A DNA stretch of 64,000 nt from an uncultured Christensenellaceae bacterium (GCA_944380355.1 CALWHJ010000004.1:1-64000); one strand, 5' to 3'. Numbered from the stretch's first letter, positions 41,768 through 50,792 are shown. Notes: a model not told the origin generated them from the letters alone. A program made the numbers and translations.

Positions 41768-42595
41768 TTAATTACCCCAATAATTAAGTTTTTTTCTAAG
41801 TTTTACGTAGAAGTTTTCGTTTTTAAAACGAATAAACAAAGCATATTTTTGTGCTTTTTCTATAGTGATTTTCAGTCCGTCCATATCTTTTGCAATCACC
41901 TCTCCGTCAGCAATAACTCTCATTCCGTCCGTAGCGGTAGATATAGTGATTTTCATATCGTCGTCAACTACAACGGGACAACTATGCAACGAATGAGGAC
42001 AAATCGAGTTGATAATCAATGCCTTTACCGTAGGACTCAACACGGGACCGTTGCACGAAAGAGAATAAGCTGTTGAGCCTGTAGGCGTTGAAACCAGCAC
42101 ACCGTCGCTGCGGCAACTGTCGGATTTTATACCGTCTATATGTATATCGAATACCGATATATGACAAGGGTCTTTTCTGCTGACAATAATCTCATTGAGA
42201 GCAAAATACTCCTTTCCGTCTATGATTGTCCGCAAAAGGGTACGGTTTTCTATCGAATAATCTTCGTTTTTCAAACACTTTACCGCATAGTCAAGCTCAC
42301 TTTCGTCAAGCTCCGTCAAAAAGCCTATTTTGCCCATATTAATGCCGAGTATAGGCAAATTTTTTTGCATTTTGCGCACCGTATCCAGCATCGTACCGTC
42401 ACCGCCGAAAGCAACCACTGTATCGCACCAATCGAAAACTTCGTCCATAGGAGCAACTTCTTTGGGCGAAAAATATGCGGCGGCATTGTCGCAGACTTTA
42501 AATTCAATGCCGTTTTTTCTTAGTTTGGAGCAAAAGTTTGAACTAGCTTTTGCGTATACGTCTCTGTTGAGATTAACGTTGATGCCTATTTTCAT
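41768..42595 (-). CDS. nadK: NAD kinase
   Basis: Makes NADP from NAD and ATP (275 residues). Family motifs: VAFGGDGTMLDTVRK (GGDG, about 63-67), ILGINMGKIGFLTELDE and STPTGSTAYSLSCNGP. It starts the nadK-argR-recN unit with its own promoter, located over the 3' end of tlyA. The ATG is six bases after a TATAAT and has no ribosome site, so it should be translated from a leaderless mRNA. Confidence 0.95.
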   Translation of the reverse strand: MKIGINVNLNRDVYAKASSNFCSKLRKNGIEFKVCDNAAAYFSPKEVAPMDEVFDWCDTVVAFGGDGTMLDTVRKMQKNLPILGINMGKIGFLTELDESELDYAVKCLKNEDYSIENRTLLRTIIDGKEYFALNEIIVSRKDPCHISVFDIHIDGIKSDSCRSDGVLVSTPTGSTAYSLSCNGPVLSPTVKALIINSICPHSLHSCPVVVDDDMKITISTATDGMRVIADGEVIAKDMDGLKITIEKAQKYALFIRFKNENFYVKLRKKLNYWGN

Positions 42596-42601
42596 ACTGA
42601 T

Positions 42602-42630
42602 ATTATAACTTTTTTCGTATATTTATTCAA
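42602..42630 (-). promoter_or_regulatory. Promoter of nadK-argR-recN (leaderless start)
   Basis: Minus strand: TTGAAT (42625-42630), 17 bases, TATAAT (42602-42607), six bases, ATG at 42595. The -35 lies inside the last codons of tlyA. Confidence 0.75.
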
Positions 42631-43345
42631 TACTTTTGTATAGATATATTAGAAATTCTATGTTTTTCCCCTCTTTTATAGGCGCATTTGTAATATTTTT
42701 AGTCTCAAGACCTATGCTTTTTGCAAATTGAGAGATGTCATCGCACACAAGTTTGTGAATTTTCGGACTAAGTACTATACCTTTCTTGCTAAGATTTTTG
42801 TGTCCCGCTTCAAACTGAGGCTTTATAAGAGCAATGATATCCCCGCCTTCTTTAATCAAATCCTTGACAGACGGCAAGATAAGCTTTAACGATATAAAAC
42901 TCACGTCTATGCAAGCAAAGTCGCATTTCTCGCCTAAATCTTCCCACTTAATGTATCTTGCATTGACCCTGTCTTTGATTATTACCCTGACGTCGTTTTT
43001 GAGATTATCGTCAAAAGCACACTCTCCTACGTCGACGGCATACACCTTTTTTGCTCCGTTTTGAAGCATACAGTCTGTAAACCCGCCGTTTGATGCGCCG
43101 ATATCCACGCAGACTTTATCCTTTACGCTGTAATTAAAATCCGTAAATGCTTTCTGCAATTTATCTCCACCTAAAGAAGAAAATCTGAAAGTTTCCGTAA
43201 GAGTCAAATCACATCCTTCAGACACTTCTGTCGAAGGCTTGGTAATAACCTGTTCTCCTAATTTTACAAAACCGCTTTCGATGAGTTGTTTTGCTTTTGT
43301 ACGGGTAATATTTTTTATGTTTGAAAGATATACGTCCAATCTCAT
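42623..43345 (-). CDS. tlyA: TlyA-type rRNA 2'-O-methyltransferase
   Basis: S4-domain methyltransferase family (240 residues), called YqxC in Bacillus and TlyA in mycobacteria, where it methylates 16S and 23S rRNA. The S4 RNA-binding domain is at about 1-60 (MRLDVYLSNIKNITRTKA); the FtsJ-like SAM domain follows with VCVDIGASNGGFTDCMLQNG (about 78-97). It sits between dxs and nadK as in other Bacillota. An extended -10 ends six bases before the ATG and there is no ribosome site. The older hemolysin label is not supported by the sequence. Confidence 0.93.
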   Translation of the reverse strand: MRLDVYLSNIKNITRTKAKQLIESGFVKLGEQVITKPSTEVSEGCDLTLTETFRFSSLGGDKLQKAFTDFNYSVKDKVCVDIGASNGGFTDCMLQNGAKKVYAVDVGECAFDDNLKNDVRVIIKDRVNARYIKWEDLGEKCDFACIDVSFISLKLILPSVKDLIKEGGDIIALIKPQFEAGHKNLSKKGIVLSPKIHKLVCDDISQFAKSIGLETKNITNAPIKEGKNIEFLIYLYKSIE

Positions 43346-43351
43346 ATATCA

Positions 43352-43360
43352 ATTATATCA
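43352..43360 (-). promoter_or_regulatory. Extended -10 of tlyA (leaderless start)
   Basis: Minus strand TGATATAAT, hexamer at 43352-43357, six bases from the ATG at 43345. No recognisable -35. Confidence 0.6.
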
Positions 43361-43407
43361 AATTTATATATAAATTTCTACCGATTGATTAAAAAACACT
43401 TATAAAT

Positions 43408-43429
43408 CAAGCCGCAATATTGCGGCTTG
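43408..43429 (-). terminator. Terminator-like palindrome after dxs
   Basis: CAAGCCGCAATATTGCGGCTTG, a perfect inverted repeat 50 bases past the dxs stop. The T-run on the minus strand is broken, so strength is uncertain. Confidence 0.65.
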
Positions 43430-43478
43430 AGGATTATTTTGTATATAATTGAGTTGAAAATAAATTGAATTGATAAGG

Positions 43479-45176
43479 TTATTTTATATTATCGGATATG
43501 AATTTTGCTATACAGTCAACGTCAAGTCCTGACATTTGCAAAAGTTCGTTTCTCGTAGCTACGGCGTAAGGATTGTTTTGTATGTTTTTGCCGTACAATT
43601 TTGCATTAAGTCCTAGTTTGTTATAGTATTCTAGCAGCTGAATATATACAGAATTGTCTTCGATATATTCCTCGAATACGAATATCTTTCTATCTTTTAT
43701 TTTATCGGCCGTTTCGTAATCTATAGGCTTAATAAAACGAGCGTTGATTATATCGGTTTTGATACCTTGCTTTTCAAGTTTCTCCGCTGCAAGAACTGCA
43801 CTGAAGAGAGTTTCTCCGTTGGAAATCAACACTGTATCCGCTCCGCTTTCTTTAATATACTCCCACTTTCCGTATTCAATCGGAGTATGCACGTTGTATT
43901 TTCCGCTTATCTCGCTTTTGGGATACCTTATAGCGAATGGCTTGTTGACGTTTTGCGAATATTCAAGCACGTCTTCGAGCTCTTTTCCGTCCTTAGGCAT
44001 AAATATCGACATATTCGGCATACTTCCGAGATATGCGACGTCATAGAGTCCCTGATGAGTTTCTCCGTCTCCTCCTACAAATCCCGCTCTGTCTATACAG
44101 AATACGCAAGGCAGATTGTTGAGCGTAATGTCATGGAGAATATTGTCATAAGCGCGTTGTAAAAACGTAGAATATATCGCAACGTAAGGCAAATTACCCG
44201 ACAGCGAAAGTCCCGACGACATAGTTACGGCGTGTTCTTCCGCAATACCTACGTCTACAAACCTTTCAGGGAATTTTTGAGCAAATGCGCCCAATCCCGT
44301 TCCGTCCGTCATTGCAGCAGTTACGGTAAAGATTTTGTCATTCTTTTTTGCTAATTCTACGATTTTATTGCCGAAAACCTGACCGTATGAAAGTGCCTTG
44401 GATTTCCTTTCTCCGCTTATGCTGTGGTACTTTGAAGGATTATCCTCTGCATCCTTGTACCCTTTACCCTTTTTAGTTACTACGTGAAGCACGACAGTTT
44501 TTTTTGAGTTCTTTGCGTATTTGAGTTTTCCTACCAGGTCAGGGATATTGTGTCCGTCTATATTGGTGAGGATATCCGCTTCGATAAAAGGTATGTCTTC
44601 TCCGTAAAGTCTTACGAAATGCAGGTATTTATTGACAAAGCCTACGTTGCCGGAGATAGACATATCGTTATCATTTATAATAACAATAACTTTTTTATTG
44701 AGAGTCAAGACGTCATTGAGTGCTTCGTAAAAAAGACCGCCCGTCATTGCGCCGTCTCCGATAAGACAGATAACTTCCCCTTTTTCACCGCCTCTTGCCA
44801 TACCGCACGCGATTGACAATGCAGTGGACGCGTGTCCGCTGTTGGCAAAATCGTATTTACTCTCTTCTCGTTTGGGAAAACCGTTAAGGCCGCCCTTTTG
44901 TCTTAAATGCGCAAATTGAGGAAGTCTTCCTGTAAGTATTTTATATGCGTAGCATTGATGTCCTACATCGAAAATTATCTTATCAAACGGAAAATCAAAT
45001 ACGTAAGAAAGTGCGCACGAAATGTCGACTACGCCGAGATTAGACGCGAGATGTCCTCCGTTTTTCAACGTGTATTCCGTAATAACTTCTCTTAAATCCT
45101 CAGATACTTCTTTCAATTCGTCGAGTGAAAGTTTTTTGATATCCTCGGGAAGATTAAGTCTGTCAAGTATCTTCAT
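43479..45176 (-). CDS. dxs: 1-deoxy-D-xylulose-5-phosphate synthase
   Basis: First enzyme of the MEP isoprenoid pathway (565 residues). The thiamine diphosphate motif is GDGAMTGGLFYEALND (about 139-154). IDRAGFVGGDGETHQGLYD and the C-terminal transketolase domain are present. It is shorter than the usual 620 or so residues: after NDNDMSISGNVG the sequence goes quickly to IDGHNIPDLVGKLK, so a segment of roughly 45-55 residues common in Dxs is missing. GAGGAG precedes the ATG; it overlaps the upstream membrane protein gene by four bases. It belongs with ispA nearby. Confidence 0.93.
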   Translation of the reverse strand: MKILDRLNLPEDIKKLSLDELKEVSEDLREVITEYTLKNGGHLASNLGVVDISCALSYVFDFPFDKIIFDVGHQCYAYKILTGRLPQFAHLRQKGGLNGFPKREESKYDFANSGHASTALSIACGMARGGEKGEVICLIGDGAMTGGLFYEALNDVLTLNKKVIVIINDNDMSISGNVGFVNKYLHFVRLYGEDIPFIEADILTNIDGHNIPDLVGKLKYAKNSKKTVVLHVVTKKGKGYKDAEDNPSKYHSISGERKSKALSYGQVFGNKIVELAKKNDKIFTVTAAMTDGTGLGAFAQKFPERFVDVGIAEEHAVTMSSGLSLSGNLPYVAIYSTFLQRAYDNILHDITLNNLPCVFCIDRAGFVGGDGETHQGLYDVAYLGSMPNMSIFMPKDGKELEDVLEYSQNVNKPFAIRYPKSEISGKYNVHTPIEYGKWEYIKESGADTVLISNGETLFSAVLAAEKLEKQGIKTDIINARFIKPIDYETADKIKDRKIFVFEEYIEDNSVYIQLLEYYNKLGLNAKLYGKNIQNNPYAVATRNELLQMSGLDVDCIAKFISDNIK

Positions 45177-45748
45177 TTTCTCCTCTTTCTTTCAGTAATA
45201 AATAAGCTGATTATACGCGCGGACATAAAGACAAGTTCTTCGCTGTTTTTTACGGCAATTTTCTTAAATGAAGCTTTGCCCCCTACCGTAACCGCAGCAA
45301 TTACGCTTGATACTATAATTGCAGTCCAATGAGAGAATTGTCCGCTTTGACACAACTGCAAAACTATAGAAGCGCCGCAAGCCCCGCTCAATATTCCGCA
45401 CATATCCCCGACTACGTCGGCGCAAACGTTGTTTACTTTTTCGGCATTGGCGACAAGTCGCAACGCGATAGCGTATTGTTTTTTATAGCGAGCGTATTTC
45501 TCGAGTTTTTCGGGAGTACAAGACGCTACGCTAAGTCCTATTCCGTCAAAAATTATGCTTATCAACAACATAAACGCTAGCAACATTACCGAAACCGTTA
45601 TATCGCTTCTCGACGTAGTGAGTTGAGATACAAAGCTGCATATCACTGCTCCGACAAACGTTAATACGGTAATTTTGATTACCCACTTTTCAGCAACGTT
45701 ACGACGTTTTCTGCGAGCGTTACGGGATTTTTTACTGCGTTTATCCAT
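45173..45748 (-). CDS. Conserved small membrane protein, CorB/DUF21-like
   Basis: A 191-residue protein with a very basic N-terminus (12 Lys or Arg in the first 20) and about four hydrophobic segments (about 26-45, 52-74, 115-135, 142-160). The stretch IIFDGIGLSVASC followed by NAEKVNNVCADVVGDMCGIL resembles the N-terminal membrane half of CorB/CNNM-type transporters, but there are no CBS domains. It is co-transcribed with dxs, overlapping by four bases. The family call is from memory of similar clostridial proteins and is tentative. Confidence 0.6.
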   Translation of the reverse strand: MDKRSKKSRNARRKRRNVAEKWVIKITVLTFVGAVICSFVSQLTTSRSDITVSVMLLAFMLLISIIFDGIGLSVASCTPEKLEKYARYKKQYAIALRLVANAEKVNNVCADVVGDMCGILSGACGASIVLQLCQSGQFSHWTAIIVSSVIAAVTVGGKASFKKIAVKNSEELVFMSARIISLFITERKRRK

Positions 45749-45787
45749 ACTATAAAATATGGTAAAACGCTTACGGATATGATAAGA

Positions 45788-46663
45788 CTAGTTTATTCGT
45801 CCCGTGAGATATTTGCACATATCTACGAGTTTTTTTGACCTTTCGCCGTATTTTTCGATAGCTGAGATTGCTTCTCCTTCGAGCTTGAGCATAAAGGCTC
45901 TCGCTTTTTCTATTCCCATTATGTCGACTACGGTAACTTTATCGTTCTGGCTGTCCTTATTTACGTCTTTACCGAGTATACTGCTTGTAGAGGTCTTGTC
46001 CAGTATATCGTCGGCAATCTGAAAAATTTCTCCTACTTTGCTGGCGTACGTTTCGATGTCTTCAACTTCCTCTTCCGTAGCTCCGCATTTAATAATCGAA
46101 CCTACCAGCGCGCTTTTTATAAGTCCCGAGGTCTTAAGACGGTTTAGATTACGGATTTCTTCAAGCGTAAAGCCTCTTTTACTCTCGTTTGTCAAATCTA
46201 TGCACTGTCCGCCTATCATTCCTTTGATACCGCTGTTTTGTCCGACGTAGCGCACAGCTTTCAATGTGTTTTCGTCAAAGTTTTTATCGGCAAGAAAACA
46301 CTCGAATGCCATATTCAAAAGAGCGTCTCCCGCAAGTACTGCCATACCCTCTCCGTATGCTACGTGCGTAGTGGGTTTTCCTCTCCTCAATACGTCGTTG
46401 TCCATACAAGGCAAATCGTCGTGTACTAGCGAATAGCTGTGTATCATCTCTATGCCTACGGCAAAATTGCTAACGTAATCGCAGTTTTTTCCGCAGAATT
46501 GAGCACCCATATAACAAAATGCAGGACGTATTCTCTTACCGCCGTTTTCTATACTGTACTTAACCGCGTCATATACAGGCTGTATATCGCAACCGTAGCT
46601 TTCAAAAAAATTATTGAGCTGAGAGAGAAATATCAGTCTGTACTCTTCCAAAGTTTTTTTCAT
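45788..46663 (-). CDS. ispA: Polyprenyl (farnesyl) diphosphate synthase
   Basis: Chain-elongating prenyltransferase (291 residues). First Asp-rich motif VHDDLPCMDNDVLRRGKPTT (about 81-100) and second QIADDILD (about 216-223). Size and position after xseB match IspA of Bacillota. Its first base overlaps the last base of xseB and GAGGT lies just upstream inside xseB. It works downstream of Dxs, encoded two genes away. Confidence 0.94.
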   Translation of the reverse strand: MKKTLEEYRLIFLSQLNNFFESYGCDIQPVYDAVKYSIENGGKRIRPAFCYMGAQFCGKNCDYVSNFAVGIEMIHSYSLVHDDLPCMDNDVLRRGKPTTHVAYGEGMAVLAGDALLNMAFECFLADKNFDENTLKAVRYVGQNSGIKGMIGGQCIDLTNESKRGFTLEEIRNLNRLKTSGLIKSALVGSIIKCGATEEEVEDIETYASKVGEIFQIADDILDKTSTSSILGKDVNKDSQNDKVTVVDIMGIEKARAFMLKLEGEAISAIEKYGERSKKLVDMCKYLTGRIN

Positions 46664-46875
46664 TACTCTACCTCTACGGGTTTTTCCTTAAGCCCTTCCG
46701 CGCTCTCTTCCAAAAGCACTATTTTGCCCTTTATGTCATTGAGTTTTTTACCGCACTCGTTGCAAAGTTCAAGACCTTTTCCGTACATAGCGATGCTCTC
46801 GTCTATACTGAGTTTTCCGCTTTCGAGTTTTTCTATAATAGCATCTAATTCTTTAAGCGAATCTTCAAACTTCAT
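46663..46875 (-). CDS. xseB: Exodeoxyribonuclease VII small subunit
   Basis: Small subunit of ExoVII (70 residues, normal length), which coats the coiled coil of XseA. It is all helical: FEDSLKELDAIIEKLESGKL and SIAMYGKGLELCNECGKKL are family blocks. It overlaps xseA by 11 bases, with GGAGG inside xseA as ribosome site, consistent with coupled synthesis of the subunits. Confidence 0.94.
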   Translation of the reverse strand: MKFEDSLKELDAIIEKLESGKLSIDESIAMYGKGLELCNECGKKLNDIKGKIVLLEESAEGLKEKPVEVE

Positions 46876-48052
46876 TTTTTACCTCCGTAATGCGCGCTTT
46901 CAGTTTGCCGTCGTTTGCTCTTAAATCTATTTCCGTACCCTCTTCAAGTCCTTTTACAGACAAAAGCGTTTTTCCGTCCTTACTTACGTGCCAAAATCCT
47001 TTTTTCAGCATATTGAGAGGATTAGCAGCCTCAAGTTTTGTAATGACGGATTCGAGCCTGTGCGAATTCGACACATATATATTATTCATACTGTTTTTGA
47101 GCGCGCCGAGCGCATTATCGAGACGGTGTATGTTGCTCTGATAGGTTAGTTTTACTCCCGAAATGAGCAAAGACATCTTGTTTCTGAGTTCCGTTTCGTC
47201 GCTCTTCAATTTATTTAAGACTAAAGTCTTAATTCGCGTTTTGCAGTATTCGACGTATTCTTTAAGCTGCATTACATCATAAGCTACGTATTCTGCCGCG
47301 GCAGTAGGTGTAGCCGCCCTGTAATCAGCCGCTTCGTCGCAAAGCGTAACGTCGCTTTCGTGTCCGACCGCCGATATGACGGGAGTTTTGCAAGCGTATA
47401 TTGCCTTGACCAGCAACTCTTCGTTGAAAGGCAGCAAGTCTTCGAAAGAGCCTCCTCCTCTGGCGATTATGATTACGTCGAAGCCCATAGCGTCGACTTT
47501 TTCGAGTGCGTCGACAATTTCCATATGAGCGTCTTTTCCCTGAACTTTTACGTCTTTGATAAATATGTTTATCAAATCGTTTTTACGGCGTACGGTACGC
47601 TTTATATCCTTTATTACCGCACCGTTGAAAGAAGTAATAACACATATATTTGAAGGATACTGCGGAATGGGTTTTTTATGCGCCTCGTCGAAATATCCTT
47701 CTTGTCTGAGACGGTTTTTCAACATCTCGAGTTTTATTGCAAGCAATCCTTTCCCGACCGCCTGAATACTGTCTACATTGAAATTAAGCCTTCCTCCCGC
47801 GGCATAATAATCTACGCTTCCTTTTACTATTACGCTTTCTCCGTCTTTAGGCTGATAGGTCTTAGCGCAATTAAAGCAAGTACAGCTTATCTGACACTTC
47901 TCGTCCTTTAACGTAAAATATCCGTGTCCCTTAAAGACTTTAAAGCCCGAAACCTCTCCCGCGACTTGAATGTCGTGCAAGTGTTCTTCTGCTTTAAAAA
48001 TCATATTGATAACGGTATTGAGTGCCGTTACGCTGATAATGTTATTGTTCAT
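46865..48052 (-). CDS. xseA: Exodeoxyribonuclease VII large subunit
   Basis: Catalytic subunit of the single-strand exonuclease ExoVII (395 residues). The N-terminal OB fold is at about 1-100 (AGEVSGFKVFKGHGYFTLKD), the nuclease core has IIIARGGGSFEDLLPFNEE and AVGHESDVTLCDEAADYRA, and a coiled coil and C-terminal domain follow. It overlaps folD by 11 bases at its start and xseB at its end. Confidence 0.96.
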   Translation of the reverse strand: MNNNIISVTALNTVINMIFKAEEHLHDIQVAGEVSGFKVFKGHGYFTLKDEKCQISCTCFNCAKTYQPKDGESVIVKGSVDYYAAGGRLNFNVDSIQAVGKGLLAIKLEMLKNRLRQEGYFDEAHKKPIPQYPSNICVITSFNGAVIKDIKRTVRRKNDLINIFIKDVKVQGKDAHMEIVDALEKVDAMGFDVIIIARGGGSFEDLLPFNEELLVKAIYACKTPVISAVGHESDVTLCDEAADYRAATPTAAAEYVAYDVMQLKEYVEYCKTRIKTLVLNKLKSDETELRNKMSLLISGVKLTYQSNIHRLDNALGALKNSMNNIYVSNSHRLESVITKLEAANPLNMLKKGFWHVSKDGKTLLSVKGLEEGTEIDLRANDGKLKARITEVKNEV

Positions 48053-48890
48053 TTTCCCTTGCCTTTGCAGACATAAGCGTATTGAAAAGCAACATTGATA
48101 TAGTCATAGGACCTACTCCGCCGGGAACGGGAGATATGTAGGACGCTTTTTTCTCGACGTTTTCGAAGTCTACGTCGCCCACAAGCTTTCCGTCAACTCT
48201 GTTGATACCTACGTCGATTACGATTGCACCGTCCTTAACCATATCTGCAGTTACGAATTTTGGCTTGCCGATAGCGACTACGAGAATATCGGCGTTTTTG
48301 GTAAATTGCGACATATTGGCGGTTTTGCTGTGACATACAGTTACCGTACAGTCGGCATTGAGAAGCAACATTGCCATAGGCTTTCCTACCGTATTGCTTC
48401 TTCCTATAACTACTGCATTTTTACCGCGAAGCTCAACACCCGTGCTTTTGAGCATATGCATTACGCCTAAAGGCGTACAAGAAACGGTGCGAGGTCTGTT
48501 GAGACAAAGGCAGCCTATATTTGACGCATTAAATCCGTCAACGTCTTTGCTGTCAGGGATGTTGGCAAGTATCTTTTCCGTATCATAGCCCTTGGGCAAA
48601 GGCAACTGAACGAGAATACCGTCTACGTTTTTATCCTCAGCAAGCTCTTTTATTTTGTCGACGATTTGCTCTTGCGGTGTGCCGTCGGCATATTCGAAAG
48701 AAAGCGAATTAAAGCCCACTTGTTTGCAGCCGTTGATTTTATTTCTTACGTAGGTTTGAGACGCAGGGTCCTCTCCTACGATTATAACAGCCAAAGTGGG
48801 TTTTCTCGAATATGCTTTTTCAAATTCTACAGTTTCTTTTGCGATGTCTTCAATCGTTTTAGCCGCTACTTCTTTTCCTAAAATCAACAT
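48042..48890 (-). CDS. folD: Methylenetetrahydrofolate dehydrogenase/cyclohydrolase
   Basis: Bifunctional one-carbon enzyme (282 residues). The substrate-binding signature with catalytic Lys is in SQTYVRNKINGCKQVGF (about 49-65). VQLPLPKG, SKDVDGFNASNIG and the nucleotide-binding VIGRSNTVGKPMAMLLLNA are typical, as is the end PVPGGVGPMTISMLLFNT. It lies between nusB and xseA as in Bacillus, one base from nusB. Confidence 0.96.
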   Translation of the reverse strand: MLILGKEVAAKTIEDIAKETVEFEKAYSRKPTLAVIIVGEDPASQTYVRNKINGCKQVGFNSLSFEYADGTPQEQIVDKIKELAEDKNVDGILVQLPLPKGYDTEKILANIPDSKDVDGFNASNIGCLCLNRPRTVSCTPLGVMHMLKSTGVELRGKNAVVIGRSNTVGKPMAMLLLNADCTVTVCHSKTANMSQFTKNADILVVAIGKPKFVTADMVKDGAIVIDVGINRVDGKLVGDVDFENVEKKASYISPVPGGVGPMTISMLLFNTLMSAKARENEQ

Positions 48891-48891
48891 A

Positions 48892-49305
48892 TCAAACCTC
48901 TTTTTCCTTAAGTGAATTGAATACTCCCTTTAAAACTCCGTTGACGAATTTGCTGCTGTTTTCCGTAGAAAAAGTCTTGACAATGTCGATAACTTCGCTT
49001 ATGGATACCGCGAGAGGTATATCGTCCATATATTTCATCTCGTAAGTTGCCAAAAGCAAAGCCGCCAAGTCGGGCTTGTATATTCTGTCAAGTCTGAAGT
49101 TTTTACTGTTTTTGCTAATTAATTCGATAAGGTCGTCGTAATGCTCGTTTACGCCGGCAACCACTTTGTTTATGTATTCTACGTCCGCGTCGGTAACGTC
49201 TTCCGCACCTATCATAGTCTCGTAAGTCTTGCGGTCGAGTTCTCTCGTAAACAAATATTCGAAAATAAGTTGATATGCGCTCAATCTGGCGTTTCTTCTG
49301 CTCAT
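48892..49305 (-). CDS. nusB: Transcription antitermination factor NusB
   Basis: Binds boxA with S10 to promote rRNA transcription (137 residues). All-helical NusB fold: RRNARLSAYQLIFEYLF at the N-terminus and IPLAVSISEVIDIVKTFS, KFVNGVLKGVFNSL at the C-terminus. Ribosome site AAGGA. It follows the Asp23-family gene, as yqhY-nusB in Bacillus. Confidence 0.95.
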   Translation of the reverse strand: MSRRNARLSAYQLIFEYLFTRELDRKTYETMIGAEDVTDADVEYINKVVAGVNEHYDDLIELISKNSKNFRLDRIYKPDLAALLLATYEMKYMDDIPLAVSISEVIDIVKTFSTENSSKFVNGVLKGVFNSLKEKEV

Positions 49306-49328
49306 AGTAAAATCCTTTTATGCTTTCG

Positions 49329-49667
49329 TCAGTTGCTTGCGACAATGCCTACTACGTTGACATTTACGCTGCTGACTTTGTAAAATGTAGAGTTTTCGAT
49401 TTCCTGTTTTATCTTTTCCTGTAATTTGCAAACAACTACGGGGATTACGTATCCGTAATAAATATTGACGGATATTTCTATTTTTACGAATCTGTTGTCG
49501 TAGAGAATTACGTCGATAGCCCTGTTACGCTTTCTTCTTGCCGACTCTTTTTTGCCGTTTGAGCCGTAGTTAACCGATACAACGCCCTCAACCTGCGAAG
49601 CCGCACTTCCCGTAATGGACGATATTATATTAATGTAGGTTTCGTTTGGTCTAGCTTCTCTTGCCAT
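49329..49667 (-). CDS. Asp23/Gls24 family protein (YqhY-like)
   Basis: Small Asp23-family protein (112 residues), with the conserved opening INIISSITGSAASQVEGVVS and the alternating pattern of the second half (KIEISVNIYYGYVIPVVVC). YqhY of Bacillus occupies the same place before nusB and is linked to acetyl-CoA carboxylase control; accB and accC, which precede it there, are missing here. It has AAAGGAGGG and its own promoter and heads the nusB-folD-xseAB-ispA run. Confidence 0.9.
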   Translation of the reverse strand: MAREARPNETYINIISSITGSAASQVEGVVSVNYGSNGKKESARRKRNRAIDVILYDNRFVKIEISVNIYYGYVIPVVVCKLQEKIKQEIENSTFYKVSSVNVNVVGIVASN

Positions 49668-49691
49668 ACAAATCCCTCCTTTGCCAATATT

Positions 49692-49720
49692 ATTCTAACA
49701 CATCAAATCCTTTTTGACAA
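49692..49720 (-). promoter_or_regulatory. Promoter of the asp23-like/nusB operon
   Basis: Minus strand: TTGTCA (49715-49720), 17 bases, TAGAAT (49692-49697). The leader carries a strong AGGAGG. Confidence 0.75.
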
Positions 49721-49769
49721 GTTATATATTAATTATTAATTGTTTATATAGCGTTTATAATATAAACAA

Positions 49770-49799
49770 GAAAAATGTCGGCTTTTTACGACCGACATT
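49770..49799 (-). terminator. Terminator of the spoIIIA operon
   Basis: Minus strand: AATGTCGG and CCGACATT arms around a ten-base loop, followed by TTTT. It lies 29 bases after the spoIIIAH stop. Confidence 0.85.
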
Positions 49800-49827
49800 G
49801 ACTTATATTTTGTATAAATTTTGACTA

Positions 49828-50358
49828 TTAAGCAGTATAAGGAACTACGTATACCTGACTAGCAGTATAATCGGTTTCCTCGAGAATAATACCGAGAATT
49901 TTCGATACTTCTTCGCTGGTAAGCTCCGCTTTGTTTACGATTACGTTGAGATTGTTGGTACTCATAGTTACTACCGCGTCGTCATATCCCTTAGCCTTAA
50001 TAAGACTTTCAAGCACAAGTTCGTTCTCGATGAAAGAGAGCAATTCTACTTGTTTTTCTTCAGCGGTTGCCTTTACTTCTGCACTGGTGCTTTCAGATGC
50101 GATGATTGCGTCGAGATAGCTGAACTCTTCTGCTCTTGCGGTCTCTCTGTTGCTTCTGTAAGAGCTGAAGAAGGTTGCTACCGCATCTTCGCCGCCGTTG
50201 TTGATTACGTCGTTACCCTCATCTCTGATACGGGTGTTGAGTACATAATTAAGTACTCCCGTAACTACCAAAAGCGCAACCATACAACATAAAACCAATA
50301 CCTTTTTGCCGTTTGCGGATAGTTTTTTTGCCTTTTCGGACTTTTCTTGTTTTGCCAT
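49828..50358 (-). CDS. spoIIIAH: Stage III sporulation protein AH
   Basis: Mother-cell membrane protein (176 residues) whose outer domain pairs with forespore SpoIIQ to bridge the two membranes. One N-terminal membrane segment (about 19-38), then a YscJ/FliF-like ring-building domain with a Glu-rich helix and the C-terminal KAELTSEEVSKILGIILEET. The ATG at 50358 is preceded by GGAGGTC; the TTG four codons earlier overlaps that site. Last gene of spoIIIA. Confidence 0.9.
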   Translation of the reverse strand: MAKQEKSEKAKKLSANGKKVLVLCCMVALLVVTGVLNYVLNTRIRDEGNDVINNGGEDAVATFFSSYRSNRETARAEEFSYLDAIIASESTSAEVKATAEEKQVELLSFIENELVLESLIKAKGYDDAVVTMSTNNLNVIVNKAELTSEEVSKILGIILEETDYTASQVYVVPYTA

Positions 50359-50372
50359 AATGACCTCCAAAA

Positions 50373-50789
50373 TTATTTCTTTTCAAATATTTGTATATCG
50401 TCTGCCTGTATATTGAGAAGCGTACACAAGGCATTGATTATCTTAATCCGTACAAGTACGTCTTGTCCGCCCTGGGCAACCACCACGACGCCCTGCACGT
50501 TGTCGGTAGCATCCATACCGTCAACCGTATTTTCTCCGTCTGTAGGCTTATATGTCACCAGTACGTCGCACTCGCCTACACCGTCAATCTGTGAGAGAAG
50601 ATTTTTTATACTCGTAACTATTTTTCCGTCTCCCGCAGAAACGGTTGGGCTGTCTTCCTGACGGGTATTAACTGCATTTACACTAAAATATATGCCTATG
50701 GCAATTACGGCTATGACCAGCGCGCAAATTATCTCAAAACCTTTTATATTTTTACATTTTTTTGCAAAATTCTTAAATTTCTCAATCAT
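50373..50789 (-). CDS. spoIIIAG: Stage III sporulation protein AG
   Basis: Ring-forming membrane protein of the SpoIIIA-SpoIIQ feeding channel (138 residues). One membrane segment (about 18-38), followed by a soluble domain with ISNLLSQI-like IKNLLSQIDGVGECDVLVTY (about 67-86) and the YPEVQGVVVVAQGG-like VQGVVVVAQGGQDV. It is shorter than in Bacillus (about 230), lacking most of the extra beta-ring insert. AGGTG precedes the ATG. Confidence 0.92.
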   Translation of the reverse strand: MIEKFKNFAKKCKNIKGFEIICALVIAVIAIGIYFSVNAVNTRQEDSPTVSAGDGKIVTSIKNLLSQIDGVGECDVLVTYKPTDGENTVDGMDATDNVQGVVVVAQGGQDVLVRIKIINALCTLLNIQADDIQIFEKK

Positions 50790-50792
50790 TTT

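Noticed and set aside
42623-43345. Hemolysin annotation for the TlyA-type protein
   Set aside because: The S4 plus FtsJ-like architecture indicates an RNA methyltransferase; nothing in the sequence supports pore formation.
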